In this document: piece after piece, positions 41,882 through 51,737 of the stretch | Layout: each line of letters opens with the position of its first letter | How positions within the stretch are numbered: the first letter of the stretch is position 1 | Assembly (NCBI RefSeq): GCF_030408355.1 | Contig: NZ_CP046606.1 | Coordinates: forward strand, 1,488,001 to 1,552,000 | Origin: Corynebacterium afermentans subsp. afermentans | Lineage (GTDB): Bacteria; Actinomycetota; Actinomycetes; Mycobacteriales; Mycobacteriaceae | Length of the DNA stretch: 64,000 bases | Direction of reading: 5' to 3' | The notes under the pieces: model-generated | Seen by the model: only the letters and a program-made list of their open reading frames with translations | Databases searched by the model: none | What the model was told of the DNA's origin: nothing | Made by a program: the position numbers and the translations under genes

Positions 41882-43723
41882 ATGATTCTGCTCGTTGACA
41901 ATTACGACTCATATACATTCAACCTCGCCCACCTGGTCGCGCAGGCCGCCGGCCACGAGCCCCTGGTGGTCCCCGCGGGCGAGCCCGCTGACCTTCCTCA
42001 GCGTGTGCGCGCCGGCGAGTTCAGCCACGTTGTCATCTCCCCCGGCCCCGGCACCCCGGAACGCGAGGAGGACTTCGGCGCGTCCCGGCGCGTCATCGAG
42101 GCAGCCGCCGACGCCGACATTCCGCTGCTCGGCGTGTGCTTGGGCCACCAGGGCTTGGCCATGCTGGCCGGTGCGGCCGTGACCCGCGCGCCTGAGCCGC
42201 GCCACGGGTTTGTCTCCACCGTCACCCATTCCGGCGAAGGCATCTTTGCCGGCATCCCGCAGGATTTTGAGGTGGTGCGCTACCACTCGCTTCACGTTGA
42301 CAAGGTCCCCAGCATCACCGTCCACGCCCGCAGCGAGGACGGCGTCATCCAGGCGCTTAAGGTCGACGGGTTGAATCACTGGGGCGTGCAATTCCACCCC
42401 GAGTCGGTGCTCACCCAGCACGGCGCGGCGATCATGCGCAATTTTCTCGGCGGCTGGCGCCTGCTCCACCGCGAGGTGCCCGGCGTGCTCGACTGCCAGC
42501 GGGTATTCAACGCCATCAGGTGCGACGGCAACGACGCGTTCTTCCTCGACTCCGCCGACGCGCGCGGGCGTTTCTCCATCCTCGGCGACACCGCGGGAAC
42601 GCTGTCGCGCTCCATGAGCTATTCGCTTGACGACGGCAACGTGCTCGACACCCTCGACGCCGAACTGTCCACCCCAGTTGTTGATGCGCCCGACCTGCCG
42701 TTTACCGGCGGGTGGATCGGGTACTTGGGCTACGAGTGCGCGCAGCTGACCATGCCGATCACGCTGCGCCACCACTCGCCCTACCCGGACGCGTACTTCG
42801 TGCGCCCGCAGTCATTCATCGTCTACGACCACCAGGCCGAAACCGCGCACCTGTGCGCCTTGGCGGGTGACGGCGATACCGGCTTGCTCGACCGGCTGGA
42901 GCAGGCATTGAAGGGGGCGGAGGGGGCCGGAGGGACGTCGATAGGCGAAGGCTCCTGGAGCAACCCGGACTACCTGGGCAGCATCGAGCGGGCGCAGGAG
43001 CTGCTGCGCGCGGGCGAGAGTTACGAGGTGTGCTTAACCGACACTTTCACCGCCGAAGCGACGGGCGATATCTACCCCAGCCTGCGCGAACACAACCCCG
43101 CGCCGTACGCCGCGCACCTGATCTTCGACGGCGTGGAGGTCGCCAGCGCCTCGCCCGAGCGGTTCCTCACCGTGCGCGGCCGCGAGGTGGAGGCCAAGCC
43201 GATCAAGGGCACCATCGCCGCCGACCAGGACCCCGCGCTGCTTGACGATGCCAAAACCCGCGCCGAAAACCTCATGATCGTGGACCTGCTCCGCAACGAC
43301 CTCTCTCGCGTCTGCGACCCCGGCACCGTGCGCGTGCCCGGGCTGATGCAGGTGGAGTCGTACGCGACGGTGCACCAGTTGGTTTCCACCATCACCGGCC
43401 GCCTGTGTGAGGGCCGCACTGCCGTCGACGCGATTCGCGCGACGTTCCCGCCTGGCTCCATGACCGGCGCGCCGAAACTGCGCACCTGCGAAATCATCGA
43501 CCGCTTAGAGACCTCCCCGCGCGGCGTCTACTCCGGCGCGCTGGGCTACTTCGGCTTCGACGGTCAGGCCGACTTGTCAGTGGTCATCCGCACCGCCGTG
43601 CGCGCAGGCAACAGTGTCACCGTGGGTGCGGGCGGCGCGATCGTGCTCGCCTCCGACCCCGATTCCGAACTCGTCGAGCGCAATCTCAAAGCCCAGTCCG
43701 TGCTGGGAGCATGGGATGCGTAG
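41882..43723 (+). CDS. pabAB: Aminodeoxychorismate synthase, fused PabA-PabB
   Basis: A 613-residue fusion that makes 4-amino-4-deoxychorismate from chorismate and glutamine for folate synthesis. Residues 1-190 are the glutamine amidotransferase with Cys86 (LLGVCLGHQGLAML) and FHPESVLT for His and Glu. The chorismate-binding PabB part follows, with KGTIAADQDP, KTRAENLMIVDLLRNDLSRV and FPPGSMTGAPKLRTCEIIDRLE. An anthranilate synthase role is less likely given the fused pabC next door. The pabC start overlaps its stop by eight bases. Confidence 0.93.
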   Translation: MILLVDNYDSYTFNLAHLVAQAAGHEPLVVPAGEPADLPQRVRAGEFSHVVISPGPGTPEREEDFGASRRVIEAAADADIPLLGVCLGHQGLAMLAGAAVTRAPEPRHGFVSTVTHSGEGIFAGIPQDFEVVRYHSLHVDKVPSITVHARSEDGVIQALKVDGLNHWGVQFHPESVLTQHGAAIMRNFLGGWRLLHREVPGVLDCQRVFNAIRCDGNDAFFLDSADARGRFSILGDTAGTLSRSMSYSLDDGNVLDTLDAELSTPVVDAPDLPFTGGWIGYLGYECAQLTMPITLRHHSPYPDAYFVRPQSFIVYDHQAETAHLCALAGDGDTGLLDRLEQALKGAEGAGGTSIGEGSWSNPDYLGSIERAQELLRAGESYEVCLTDTFTAEATGDIYPSLREHNPAPYAAHLIFDGVEVASASPERFLTVRGREVEAKPIKGTIAADQDPALLDDAKTRAENLMIVDLLRNDLSRVCDPGTVRVPGLMQVESYATVHQLVSTITGRLCEGRTAVDAIRATFPPGSMTGAPKLRTCEIIDRLETSPRGVYSGALGYFGFDGQADLSVVIRTAVRAGNSVTVGAGGAIVLASDPDSELVERNLKAQSVLGAWDA

Positions 43724-44456
43724 GTACGCCTGGCACGGCGACTTCGTCGAGTGCGACGTCCCCGACGGCCCCCTCGACGTCGCCGACTCTTGGCGCCACT
43801 CGAACGGCCGCACGAACGGGCTCGCGCTGCACCTGGAGCGTTTCGCCCGATCTGCTGGCCAGCTGCCCGAAGGATTCGTCGACGCAATGATGCCACTGCT
43901 GCGAGACGGCGAGCTGTTTCCCCGCATCGCGCTGTCGCAGGGGCTTTTGCTTCTCGACGTCCGCCCCGCCCCTCCCCCGCGCCCCACCACCTCACTGACC
44001 TACGCGCCTGCCCCGGACCCGCGCACCCGCCCCGAGGTGAAGGGGCCCGACTTCGCCGCATTTGCCGCATACCGTTCGCGGTACCAGGTGGAGGGGACGG
44101 ACGACACGGTGATCGTCGATAGGCATGGCTCCATGCTGGAGACCACCACCGGCGCGCTGGTGATGTGGGACGGCGACACCCTGTGCGTTCCCGACGGAGT
44201 GTGGCTGCCGAGTATCACCCTGCACCAGGTTGTTTCGAGGGCTGAGCAGCTGGGCATGCGCGTGGAGCGGCGCCGGCTGTATCCCGACGCCGCCGCCGAG
44301 CACCCCCTGTGGTTCCTCAACTCTCTGCACGGCATCAGCCCGGTTCGCGAACTGCACGTCGGCGACACCGTGATCACTCCCCCGGCACACCCTTGTTTCG
44401 ACGATTGGCGCGACTGGTGGTGGGGCGGCTTCACGGTCGAATGGCCCGGATGCTGA
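43716..44456 (+). CDS. pabC: Aminodeoxychorismate lyase-like class IV aminotransferase
   Basis: A 246-residue fold-IV PLP enzyme that should convert aminodeoxychorismate to 4-aminobenzoate and pyruvate. The PLP lysine is likely Lys109 in RPEVKGPDF; the spacing to VIVDRHGSMLETTTGALVMW matches the lyases. The Thr-rich ETTTGALVMW replaces the usual ExxxxN motif loosely, so function rests partly on its overlap with pabAB. The start is the ATG at 43716 with GGGAGC upstream. A longer frame reading runs inside pabAB and is rejected. Confidence 0.85.
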   Translation: MRRYAWHGDFVECDVPDGPLDVADSWRHSNGRTNGLALHLERFARSAGQLPEGFVDAMMPLLRDGELFPRIALSQGLLLLDVRPAPPPRPTTSLTYAPAPDPRTRPEVKGPDFAAFAAYRSRYQVEGTDDTVIVDRHGSMLETTTGALVMWDGDTLCVPDGVWLPSITLHQVVSRAEQLGMRVERRRLYPDAAAEHPLWFLNSLHGISPVRELHVGDTVITPPAHPCFDDWRDWWWGGFTVEWPGC

Positions 44457-44460
44457 AAAA

Positions 44461-44478
44461 ACTATGCAGCTGCATAGT
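44461..44478 (-). terminator. Palindrome plus T-run, terminator of the uvrA-like gene
   Basis: ACTATGCAGCTGCATAGT is a perfect 18-base palindrome. On the minus strand it is followed directly by TTTTTT, a classic terminator for the uvrA-like gene that ends at 44529. It is also one of three copies of a shared palindromic core. Confidence 0.7.
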
Positions 44479-44490
44479 GAGCGGGCCCAC

Positions 44491-44516
44491 GGGGACTATG
44501 CAGCTGCATAGTCCCC
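44491..44516. repeat. 26-base perfect palindrome with the shared core
   Basis: The core CTATGCAGCTGCATAG is flanked by GGGGA on the left and TCCCC on the right, giving a perfect 26-base palindrome between the convergent pabC and uvrA-like genes, 12 bases from the other copy. Confidence 0.75.
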
Positions 44517-44528
44517 ACACCCAGCGAC

Positions 44529-46940
44529 CTACGCCGACCGCTCGGCGAGCACCTTCCCGGTCGCGGTATCGCGCTCGGCCAGCTGCGCCGGGGTGCCGGT
44601 GGCGACGATCTGCCCGCCGTCGGCGCCAGCGCCCGGGCCCATCTCGATCACGCGGTCGGCCTGAGCGATTACGGAGAGGTCGTGCTCGACCACGATCACG
44701 GTCTGTCCCGCGTCGACCAGGCTGTTGAGTTCTTGCACCAGCAGAGCAACGTCGGCGGGGTGCAAACCTGTGGTCGGCTCGTCCAACAAGTACACGGTGT
44801 GGCCCCGGCGCGAGTTGCGGGAGCGCTGCAGCTCCGTGGCCAGCTTGATGCGTTGCGCCTCGCCGCCGGAAAGTTCTGGCGCGCCTTGGCCGAGGCGCAG
44901 GTAGCCCAGCCCCACCGCCTGCAGGGTTTCCACGGCGCGAAGGATCTTCGGCTCGTTAGCGAACACGTCCGCGGCTTCGTCGACGGTGAGCTCCAGCACC
45001 TCCGCGATGGTCAGGCCCTCCCACGTCACCTCGAGGGTCTCGTCGTTGTAGCGCGCGCCGCCGCAGTCGGGGCAGGTGGTGTACGACCCAGGCAGGAACA
45101 CCAGTTCCACCTCGATCTTGCCTGCACCGCCGCAGGTCGGGCACTGCCCTTGCTTCACGTTGTAGGAAAAACGCGACACGGTCCACTTGCGCCGCTTCGC
45201 TTCGTCGGTGCCGGCGAACAGTTTGCGCACACCGTCGAAAAGCCCGGTGTAGGTGGCCAGCGTCGAGCGCGGCGTGCGCCCGATGGGCTTCTGGGTGATC
45301 TGCACGACTCGGCTCACCGCGTCGAAGCCTTCTTGCTTATCGACGCCCCACTCGCCGTCCTGCCCCACCTCGTCCTCCTCATCGACGACGGTGGATGCCG
45401 CCTCGCGCAGCACCCCGGCGAGCACGGTGCTCACCAGCGTGGACTTGCCGGAGCCGGACACGCCGGCCACGGCGGTGAACTGGCCCATCCCAAACGACAC
45501 GTTCAATCCATCGATGGAGCGGGCCGAGACACCGGCCAAAGACAGTTCCCCGGTGGCGGACCGTGGGTCGTCGTTAAGCGATGGCGCCCGGTTCGCCAGC
45601 GCTTTCGCGGTGGGCGCGTCGCCGGTGTACTCGCTGGTGGGACCGGCATACACCACCTCGCCGCCGCGCTCGCCGGCGAGCGGGCCGACGTCCACGAGAT
45701 AGTCGGTCTGGGCGACCAGTTCCATGTCGTGCTCGACCAAGAGCACGGAGTTACCGGCGTCGATGAAGCGGCGGCAGATGTCCAGCACCGCGCCGCGCTC
45801 GGCGGGGTGCAAGCCGGCGGACGGCTCGTCCAGCACGTACGCCACGCCGAACAGGCCGGAGCGCAGCTGGGCGGATAGGCGGATGCGCTGCAGCTCACCG
45901 GCGGACAGCGTCGGTGCGGGGCGGTCCAGGTTTAAGTGCGCAAGGCCCAAATCAAGCGCGGACTGCAGGGCGGGCAGGATCTGCTTGAGCAGCAGGTCCT
46001 CGGCCGAGCCCTCGGACGGTTCCTGCGCTGCCAGCACCTCGTAGACCTTATCCAGCGGCAGGGCGCCGAGCTCGTCGATAGGCATCCCTGCGTAGGTGAC
46101 CTTGAGTGCCTCCGGGTTGAGGCGGCGACCGTGGCAGGTCTCGCACACGCGCGACTCCATGTAGGACAGCACGCGTTTGCGCAGGGTATCGGACTGGGTC
46201 TCGGCGAGCGTGTTGGTCAAATACGACGCCACCGAGCGCCACGTGCCTTTGTAGTTGCGCTGGATCTGGTCTTCGCCGCGCAGGGGCTTGACGGTGACCA
46301 CGGGGCGCTCCTCGGTGAACAGGATCCACTCGCGGTCTTCCTTGGGCAGCTCCTGCCAGGGCGAATCCAGGTCGTAGCCCAGGGTGGCCAGGATGTCGTG
46401 GAAGTTTTTGCCGGCCCACGCGCCCGGCCAAGCCTGAATGGCCCCGTCCTCGATGGACAGCGTCGGGTCCGGCACCATGGATTCCTCGGTGGGCTCGTGC
46501 ACCACGCCGGTGCCCTGGCACGTCGGGCACATGCCCTCGGGCGTGTTCGGGGAAAACGAGTCGGAGTACAGCCCCTCCGGGTTGCCGCCGGCGCGCGAGT
46601 ACAGCAGGCGGATGCTGTTGGACAGCGCGGAGACGGTGCCCACGGTCGAGCGCGCGCCGCCGCCGGAGGTGGACTGCTCCAGCGCCACCGTCGGTGGCAG
46701 CCCCTCCACCGAGCCGACCTGCGGGTCAACCGCGGAGCCGATCAGGCGGCGGGCGAACGGCGCGACCGATTTGAGGTAGCGGCGCTGGCCCTCGCCGTGG
46801 ATGGTGCCGAACGCGAGCGAGGACTTGCCGGAGCCGGACACTCCGGTCACCGCAACGAGTGTGCCGCGCGGGATGTCCACATCCACGTTGCGAAGGTTGT
46901 GCAGGTGGGCGTCGCGAACTTCGATTCCGGTTTCTGGCAT
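44529..46940 (-). CDS. UvrA-like ABC ATPase (class II, DrrC-type)
   Basis: An 803-residue UvrA homologue with two ABC modules: Walker [10 protein letters not shown] (33-40) and [18 protein letters not shown], signatures [12 protein letters not shown] and [12 protein letters not shown], and zinc sites CPTCQGTG with CETCHGRRL, and CPTCGGAG with CPDCGGARY. It is about 150 residues shorter than UvrA: after [20 protein letters not shown] it runs straight into the zinc module, so the UvrB-binding domain is missing. Such class II proteins are linked to drug tolerance (DrrC) or are of unknown role. The ATG at 46938-46940 is used. Confidence 0.88.
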   Translation of the reverse strand: MPETGIEVRDAHLHNLRNVDVDIPRGTLVAVTGVSGSGKSSLAFGTIHGEGQRRYLKSVAPFARRLIGSAVDPQVGSVEGLPPTVALEQSTSGGGARSTVGTVSALSNSIRLLYSRAGGNPEGLYSDSFSPNTPEGMCPTCQGTGVVHEPTEESMVPDPTLSIEDGAIQAWPGAWAGKNFHDILATLGYDLDSPWQELPKEDREWILFTEERPVVTVKPLRGEDQIQRNYKGTWRSVASYLTNTLAETQSDTLRKRVLSYMESRVCETCHGRRLNPEALKVTYAGMPIDELGALPLDKVYEVLAAQEPSEGSAEDLLLKQILPALQSALDLGLAHLNLDRPAPTLSAGELQRIRLSAQLRSGLFGVAYVLDEPSAGLHPAERGAVLDICRRFIDAGNSVLLVEHDMELVAQTDYLVDVGPLAGERGGEVVYAGPTSEYTGDAPTAKALANRAPSLNDDPRSATGELSLAGVSARSIDGLNVSFGMGQFTAVAGVSGSGKSTLVSTVLAGVLREAASTVVDEEDEVGQDGEWGVDKQEGFDAVSRVVQITQKPIGRTPRSTLATYTGLFDGVRKLFAGTDEAKRRKWTVSRFSYNVKQGQCPTCGGAGKIEVELVFLPGSYTTCPDCGGARYNDETLEVTWEGLTIAEVLELTVDEAADVFANEPKILRAVETLQAVGLGYLRLGQGAPELSGGEAQRIKLATELQRSRNSRRGHTVYLLDEPTTGLHPADVALLVQELNSLVDAGQTVIVVEHDLSVIAQADRVIEMGPGAGADGGQIVATGTPAQLAERDTATGKVLAERSA

Positions 46941-46958
46941 GCCCACCAGCCTAACTAC

Positions 46959-48383
46959 TTAGGGGTTGCGCGTGTCCTCGCCGAGTTGGTGGACGTGAAT
47001 GGTGTTCGTCGTGCCCGCAACACCCGGCGGGGTGCCCGCGACAACGACCATGGTGTCGCCCTCCTTGTACTGCTCCATTGCCAAAAGCTGGCGGTCCACC
47101 ACCTTGATCATGTCGTCGGTGCTGTGGACCTGCTCGCACAGGAACGTCTCCGCGCCCCACGTCATGGCCAGCTGCGAGCGCACCTGCTGCACCGGCGTGA
47201 ACACCAGAAGCGGCAGGTCCGGGTGCAGGCGCGCCACGCGGCGTGCGGTGTCGCCGGAGGTGGTGAACGTGACAATCGCGCGTGCGTTGAGGCGGTCGGC
47301 GATGTCGTTGGCCGAGTAGGACACCACGCCGCGCTTCGTGCGCGGGATGTGGTTCAGCGGCGGCACGCTGCCCATGGTCTCGGCGGAGCGGACGATGCGG
47401 CTCATGGTGCGCACCACGTTGTGCGGATCGACGCCCACAGACGTCTCGCCCGAGAGCATGACGCCGTCCGCGCCGTCAAGCACCGCGTTGGCCACATCAG
47501 ACGCCTCGGCGCGCGTCGGGCGCGAGTTCTCAATCATGGAGTCGAGCATCTGCGTAGCGACGATCACCGGCTTGGCATTCTCGCGCGCAATCTGGATCAC
47601 GCGCTTCTGCACTGCCGGGACCTGCTCGAGCGGGATCTCCACGCCTAGGTCGCCGCGGGCGACCATCACTGCGTCGAACGCGAGGATGATGGATTCCAGC
47701 GCGTCCACAGCCTCGGGCTTTTCAAGCTTGGCGACGACAGGCACACGCCGGCCGACCTCATCCATGATCTCGTGGACCTGCTCCACATCCGCCGGAGAAC
47801 GCACGAACGACAGGGCGATAATGTCCACGCCGAGCTCGAGCGCGAAGCGCAGATCAGCCTTGTCCTTCTCGCTCAGCGCCGGCACGGAGATGTCCATGCC
47901 CGGAAGCGAGACACCCTTGTTGTTGGACACCGGGCCGCCCTCGGTGACGCGGCAGACCACGTCGTTGCCGTCAACCTCGGTGCAGACCAGGCCAACTTTG
48001 CCGTCGTCCACGAGCAGGCGGTCACCCGGCTTCGCGTCCTGGGCGAGCTGCTTGTAGGTGGTGGACACGCGGTCGTGCGTGCCTTCGACGTCGTCCACGG
48101 TGATGCGGACAGTCTCGCCGGTTTCCCAGTAGGTCTTGCCGTCGCCTTCGAAGCGGCCGAGGCGGATCTTCGGCCCCTGCAGGTCCGCCAGGATGCCCAC
48201 GGCGTGGCCGGTTTCGTCGGTGGCCTCGCGGACCCAGCGGTAGTTCTGCTCGTGGTCCGGGTAGTCGCCGTGCGAGAAGTTCAAACGCGCCACGTCCATG
48301 CCGTCGCGCACGAGTCCCAAAATCGCATCCTTGCTGGCTACAGCCGGGCCGAGGGTGCAGACGATCTTTGTCCTTCTATCCAC
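46959..48383 (-). CDS. pyk: Pyruvate kinase
   Basis: A 474-residue pyruvate kinase that makes pyruvate and ATP from phosphoenolpyruvate. Signatures are [40 protein letters not shown], the active-site Lys in [16 protein letters not shown], and [17 protein letters not shown]. The start is a GTG (48381-48383) whose codon overlaps the lgt stop region by eight bases; GAGG lies nine bases upstream on the minus strand. Order lgt-pyk is the same as in C. glutamicum. Confidence 0.96.
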   Translation of the reverse strand: MDRRTKIVCTLGPAVASKDAILGLVRDGMDVARLNFSHGDYPDHEQNYRWVREATDETGHAVGILADLQGPKIRLGRFEGDGKTYWETGETVRITVDDVEGTHDRVSTTYKQLAQDAKPGDRLLVDDGKVGLVCTEVDGNDVVCRVTEGGPVSNNKGVSLPGMDISVPALSEKDKADLRFALELGVDIIALSFVRSPADVEQVHEIMDEVGRRVPVVAKLEKPEAVDALESIILAFDAVMVARGDLGVEIPLEQVPAVQKRVIQIARENAKPVIVATQMLDSMIENSRPTRAEASDVANAVLDGADGVMLSGETSVGVDPHNVVRTMSRIVRSAETMGSVPPLNHIPRTKRGVVSYSANDIADRLNARAIVTFTTSGDTARRVARLHPDLPLLVFTPVQQVRSQLAMTWGAETFLCEQVHSTDDMIKVVDRQLLAMEQYKEGDTMVVVAGTPPGVAGTTNTIHVHQLGEDTRNP

Positions 48384-49371
48384 GTGTACCAACCTCACCT
48401 TCGTAGGTGTCATTCGTGTTCTTCAGCGCCCCACGGTACTCCCGATCCTGGGAGTCTGCCGTGGGCGCTCGGTTGTACTCCGGGTCCACCTCCTCCGGGG
48501 TCTCCCTGCCCTTTTGCAGCATGAAGAAGACCACCACGGCGACGATGAACAAGATGGCGGACACCCACGTGTTCACGCGCAGGCCGAGGATCAGGTTTGC
48601 CTCGTCGCGGCGCATGAACTCGATGAAGAAGCGGCCCAGCGTGTAGCCGGCCACGTACAGCCAGAAGACACGGCCGTGGCCGAGGCGGAATCGGCGGTCC
48701 GCCCAGATGAGCACGAAAAACACCGCCACGTTCCAGATCAGCTCGTAGAGGAACGTCGGGTGCACGCTCGCGATCACCTCGCCGGTGGAGCGGCCCGTCA
48801 GCGGGGCGTACTGGCCGGCTTCATTGACGCGGTAGTAGATGTCCAGCGCCCACGGCACATTCGTCTCCGCACCGTAGAGCTCCTGGTTGAAGTAGTTGCC
48901 TAACCGGCCGATGCCCTGGGCGAGGATCACCGACGGCGCGATCGCGTCTGCAAGCGGCGCAATGGGCAGCCCCTTGCGCCGCATCATCACCCACACCGCC
49001 AAAGCGCCGAGCGCGACCGCGCCGATGATGCCTAGGCCACCTGCGGTGATGTTGAAGGTCTGCCAGGGGTTTTTGCCCTCGCCGAAGTACTTCTGGTGGT
49101 CCGTGATCACGTGGTACAGGCGCCCGCCGATGATGCCGGCGGGGATGATCACAATCGCCGCGTCCCACACCGTCTCCGGGTTGCCGCCGCGCGCTTTGTA
49201 GCGGCGCAGCGAGATCGCCATCGCGACGATGATGCCGGTGATGATGCACAGCGCGTAGGCGCGGATGGGGATGGGACCGAGGTACCACACGCCCTGCGGC
49301 GGCGACGGGATGTTAGCCAAGTTCAGCGTTTGCACGCCAAACAGTGTGCCATTTAGCGTCGCGACGGGCAC
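48376..49371 (-). CDS. lgt: Prolipoprotein diacylglyceryl transferase
   Basis: A 331-residue membrane enzyme that adds diacylglycerol to the lipobox Cys of prolipoproteins. It has seven membrane segments and the signatures [15 protein letters not shown] and [17 protein letters not shown], with a later [12 protein letters not shown] hydrophilic tail of about 50 residues ([19 protein letters not shown]) ends the protein. The N-terminus overlaps the TrpC-like gene by 19 bases. The lipoprotein gene at 55.5 kb encodes a likely substrate. Confidence 0.95.
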   Translation of the reverse strand: MPVATLNGTLFGVQTLNLANIPSPPQGVWYLGPIPIRAYALCIITGIIVAMAISLRRYKARGGNPETVWDAAIVIIPAGIIGGRLYHVITDHQKYFGEGKNPWQTFNITAGGLGIIGAVALGALAVWVMMRRKGLPIAPLADAIAPSVILAQGIGRLGNYFNQELYGAETNVPWALDIYYRVNEAGQYAPLTGRSTGEVIASVHPTFLYELIWNVAVFFVLIWADRRFRLGHGRVFWLYVAGYTLGRFFIEFMRRDEANLILGLRVNTWVSAILFIVAVVVFFMLQKGRETPEEVDPEYNRAPTADSQDREYRGALKNTNDTYEGEVGTRG

Positions 49372-50171
49372 GCGGGGTGCTGGCCTGCGGTGGCCAGCGA
49401 GCGCGTCGCCGAGAGCGCATCGCCGGCGGCCATGACGGCCTCCGCCGCGAGCACGGCGTCCGCGCCGCAGGAGGCTGCGTTGATCAGATCGCGCGGGGTG
49501 GACACGCCGCCCAGACTAATTTTGATTACCTCGCTGGGAAGACCGGGCGCGATCTCGGCGAAGGCGTTGCGGTTCAAATTGTTGGTGTCGAAAGTCCAGG
49601 AGTTCACCGCCACAACGGTCACGCCCGCGCGCAGTGCGCGGTCCGCCTCCTCCGGGGTGCGCACCTCCGCCACGGCGGCCATGCCGAGGGACTCGGCGCG
49701 GTCCAGCAGCGCCTCGAAGCGGGCCTGGTCCAAGATGCCCACCTGCAGCGGGATGGCGTCGGCGCCGTAGCAGCGGGCCTCGTGAATCTGGTACGGGTCC
49801 ACGATCACGTCGCGGCACACCATCGGCAGTTCCACCGCTGCCCTGGCCTGGGCCATGTCCGCCAGGGAGCCGTCGAAACGCAACCGCTCCGTCTGGCACG
49901 CGATGAGGTGGGCTCCGCCGGCCTCGATGTTTTGCGCCAGCGCCTCGATGCTCAAATGCCCGGCGCCGGTGGGTCCGAAGACCGGAGAGTTGCGCTTGAT
50001 CTCCACGATCACGCTGCAGCCATGACGCAAAAGCGCCGCCCGGGCGTCCCGGGTCGGCGCCATATCGCGCGAGCGCGCTTTGATCTCTTTGAAGGAAACG
50101 GCGGCCTCACGCTTGGCAACGTCGCGAAGCACACCAGCGACGACGTCGTCGAGTGTGCTCGGTGCCGGCAT
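49353..50171 (-). CDS. TrpC-like (indole-3-glycerol phosphate synthase fold) protein
   Basis: A 272-residue barrel protein of the TrpC family. VEIKRNSPV (Glu57, Lys59, Ser62), [20 protein letters not shown] and AEVRTPEEA (Glu169) follow the family closely. Several catalytic or substrate-binding positions differ: the acid-catalyst Lys of CKDFI is Arg120 (CRDVI), the NNR motif is NSW (190-192), and the ESGI phosphate loop is LGGV (220-223). Classic IGPS activity is therefore doubtful. The start is the ATG at 50169-50171. trpA and trpB, usual neighbours in other Actinobacteria, are missing. Confidence 0.85.
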   Translation of the reverse strand: MPAPSTLDDVVAGVLRDVAKREAAVSFKEIKARSRDMAPTRDARAALLRHGCSVIVEIKRNSPVFGPTGAGHLSIEALAQNIEAGGAHLIACQTERLRFDGSLADMAQARAAVELPMVCRDVIVDPYQIHEARCYGADAIPLQVGILDQARFEALLDRAESLGMAAVAEVRTPEEADRALRAGVTVVAVNSWTFDTNNLNRNAFAEIAPGLPSEVIKISLGGVSTPRDLINAASCGADAVLAAEAVMAAGDALSATRSLATAGQHPACPSRR

Positions 50172-50215
50172 GGCTACCTCCCAGTTGCAAGGGGCCTGGC
50201 CTGTCACGGATAAGG

Positions 50216-50917
50216 CTAGCGGGTGGACTTCGAGGATCGGAAATCCGGTCCGCCCCCGCCGCCGCGCGGATCGGTCGGATCAATATCTGCGCTGATCGCG
50301 TCCCACAGCACGCGGCCGGACTGGGGGTCCTCCTCCAAGTCCTCGCGCACCTTCTCCCGGCGCACCGTTTCCTTCTCGTACTTGTTCTGCCGCGGCGAAT
50401 CCTCGCCCGGCCGCGCGACCAGCAGCGCCCCGCCGGCCAGGCCGAGCACCGCCGCCACCAGCGCCAACCCGGGGCCGAACGCTTGCGTCGTAGTAGAGGT
50501 GATATCCGCCCACTGCGCAATCGCCGGCGCGGAATTGCCCTGCTGCGCCTCGTCCGCACCCGCCGTGAGCAGAGCGTGCACACGCTCCGGATCCGCCCCG
50601 CCAACCAGCAAACGCACCGCCGGCACCGCCAAGCCCACGGACGCCACTGCGCAGATGGCGCCGATGACGCGGCGGCCGAGACGTCGTAAAGCAAATGCCG
50701 CGACCATCCCTGCGAGCAGCAGCACGGCAATAGCACCGGTCTCCGTGGACCAGTCCGCACCGTTGACACTTGCCTCGCCGCCGCCGGAGATGTCTTCGAC
50801 GAATTCCGCGCGCACCCAATCCATCCGCGAGCTGATCCAGGTCAGCGCGCCCGCGACACCAAGTGCGACCGCCCCTTTGCGGGCGGCCTTCTTGTCTGGT
50901 TGTGCAGCTGTAGTCAT
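50216..50917 (-). CDS. Tryptophan-locus membrane protein (TIGR02234 type)
   Basis: A 233-residue protein with about four membrane helices (GAVALGVAGALTWISSRMDWV, AIAVLLLAGMVAAFALRRLG, VIGAICAVASVGLAVPAVRL, LALVAAVLGLAGGALLVA) and a charged C-terminal tail. It matches the actinobacterial trp-associated membrane protein family, usually found between hisI and trpC; function is unknown. Here hisI is absent. It lies four bases after the impA-like stop, so it belongs to the same operon. Confidence 0.82.
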   Translation of the reverse strand: MTTAAQPDKKAARKGAVALGVAGALTWISSRMDWVRAEFVEDISGGGEASVNGADWSTETGAIAVLLLAGMVAAFALRRLGRRVIGAICAVASVGLAVPAVRLLVGGADPERVHALLTAGADEAQQGNSAPAIAQWADITSTTTQAFGPGLALVAAVLGLAGGALLVARPGEDSPRQNKYEKETVRREKVREDLEEDPQSGRVLWDAISADIDPTDPRGGGGGPDFRSSKSTR

Positions 50918-50920
50918 GCG

Positions 50921-51733
50921 TTAAGCCTCCTCGCCCGCATCATTTTGGACCGTTTGTAGCGCCTCCATCACCGCGGCGTGGGCTTTGGCGGTGCCCACCA
51001 CAGCCCCAACCTTGCTGGGCTTCCACGGCGTGCCGTCGCCGGCGGTGGCCACCGCTCCCGCGCTGCGCGCCAGCAGGATGCCCGCGGAGTTATCCCACAC
51101 GTGCGGCGAGAAACTCACCGCGGCCTGGTAGATACCTTGAGCCGCAAACGCAAGGTCGATGCCCACCGAGCCGGAAATCCGCGGACGCAGGTGCGCCCGG
51201 GCCAGCTCGCCGGCCAGGTTCAAACGCTGGCTGGTCGGCATGCGTCTGCGGTCGCGGGAGTGCAGGGAGCCGACGCCCACGTGCGGCGCGGACGTGGCCG
51301 CGCTCACCGGCGGCAGCGCCGCGCCGTTGAGGTGCACCGGCTCGCCGTCGATGGCTGTCATGCGCATCTCCAGCAGCGGCGCATCCACCACCGCCACCAC
51401 CGGCTGCCGCTCCACCAGCAGGGAGACCAAGATCGCGCAGTTGGGGTTGCCAGTGGAATAGTTCGACGTACCGTCGATGGGGTCCACCACCCAGCAGGCG
51501 TGCTCGTCCAGTTCGCCGCCCTGCTCCTCACCGAACACGCCGATGCCGGTCGCGCCGGTGAGCTTATCGCGCAAAAGTTCCTCCACCGCCAGGTCCGCGG
51601 CGGTAGCGAAGTCGCCAGAGCCTTTGTGCAGGGCGGGCGCGGCGCCGAGTTCGTTGACGAAGATCTCACGGGCAGCGTCAACCGCCGCCTCCGCGGCCTG
51701 CAGGTGGCCCATCAGCTCCGTCATACCCGTCAT
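50921..51733 (-). CDS. impA: Inositol monophosphatase family protein (ImpA-like)
   Basis: A 270-residue phosphatase of the inositol monophosphatase family. Metal and substrate motifs are VFGEEQGGELDEHACW, WVVDPIDGTSNYSTGNP and a C-terminal FSPHVWDNSAGILLARSAG. In C. glutamicum impA lies inside the his cluster between hisA and hisF, which matches its place here with the his genes removed. Its substrate (inositol or another sugar phosphate) is not fixed by the sequence. The start is the ATG four bases after the HisH-like stop. Confidence 0.87.
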   Translation of the reverse strand: MTGMTELMGHLQAAEAAVDAAREIFVNELGAAPALHKGSGDFATAADLAVEELLRDKLTGATGIGVFGEEQGGELDEHACWVVDPIDGTSNYSTGNPNCAILVSLLVERQPVVAVVDAPLLEMRMTAIDGEPVHLNGAALPPVSAATSAPHVGVGSLHSRDRRRMPTSQRLNLAGELARAHLRPRISGSVGIDLAFAAQGIYQAAVSFSPHVWDNSAGILLARSAGAVATAGDGTPWKPSKVGAVVGTAKAHAAVMEALQTVQNDAGEEA

Positions 51734-51737
51734 CGCG

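Noticed and set aside
48384..48413. Earlier pyk start at 48413
   Set aside because: It would lie within lgt and add ten residues not found in pyruvate kinases; the GTG at 48383 fits the family start.
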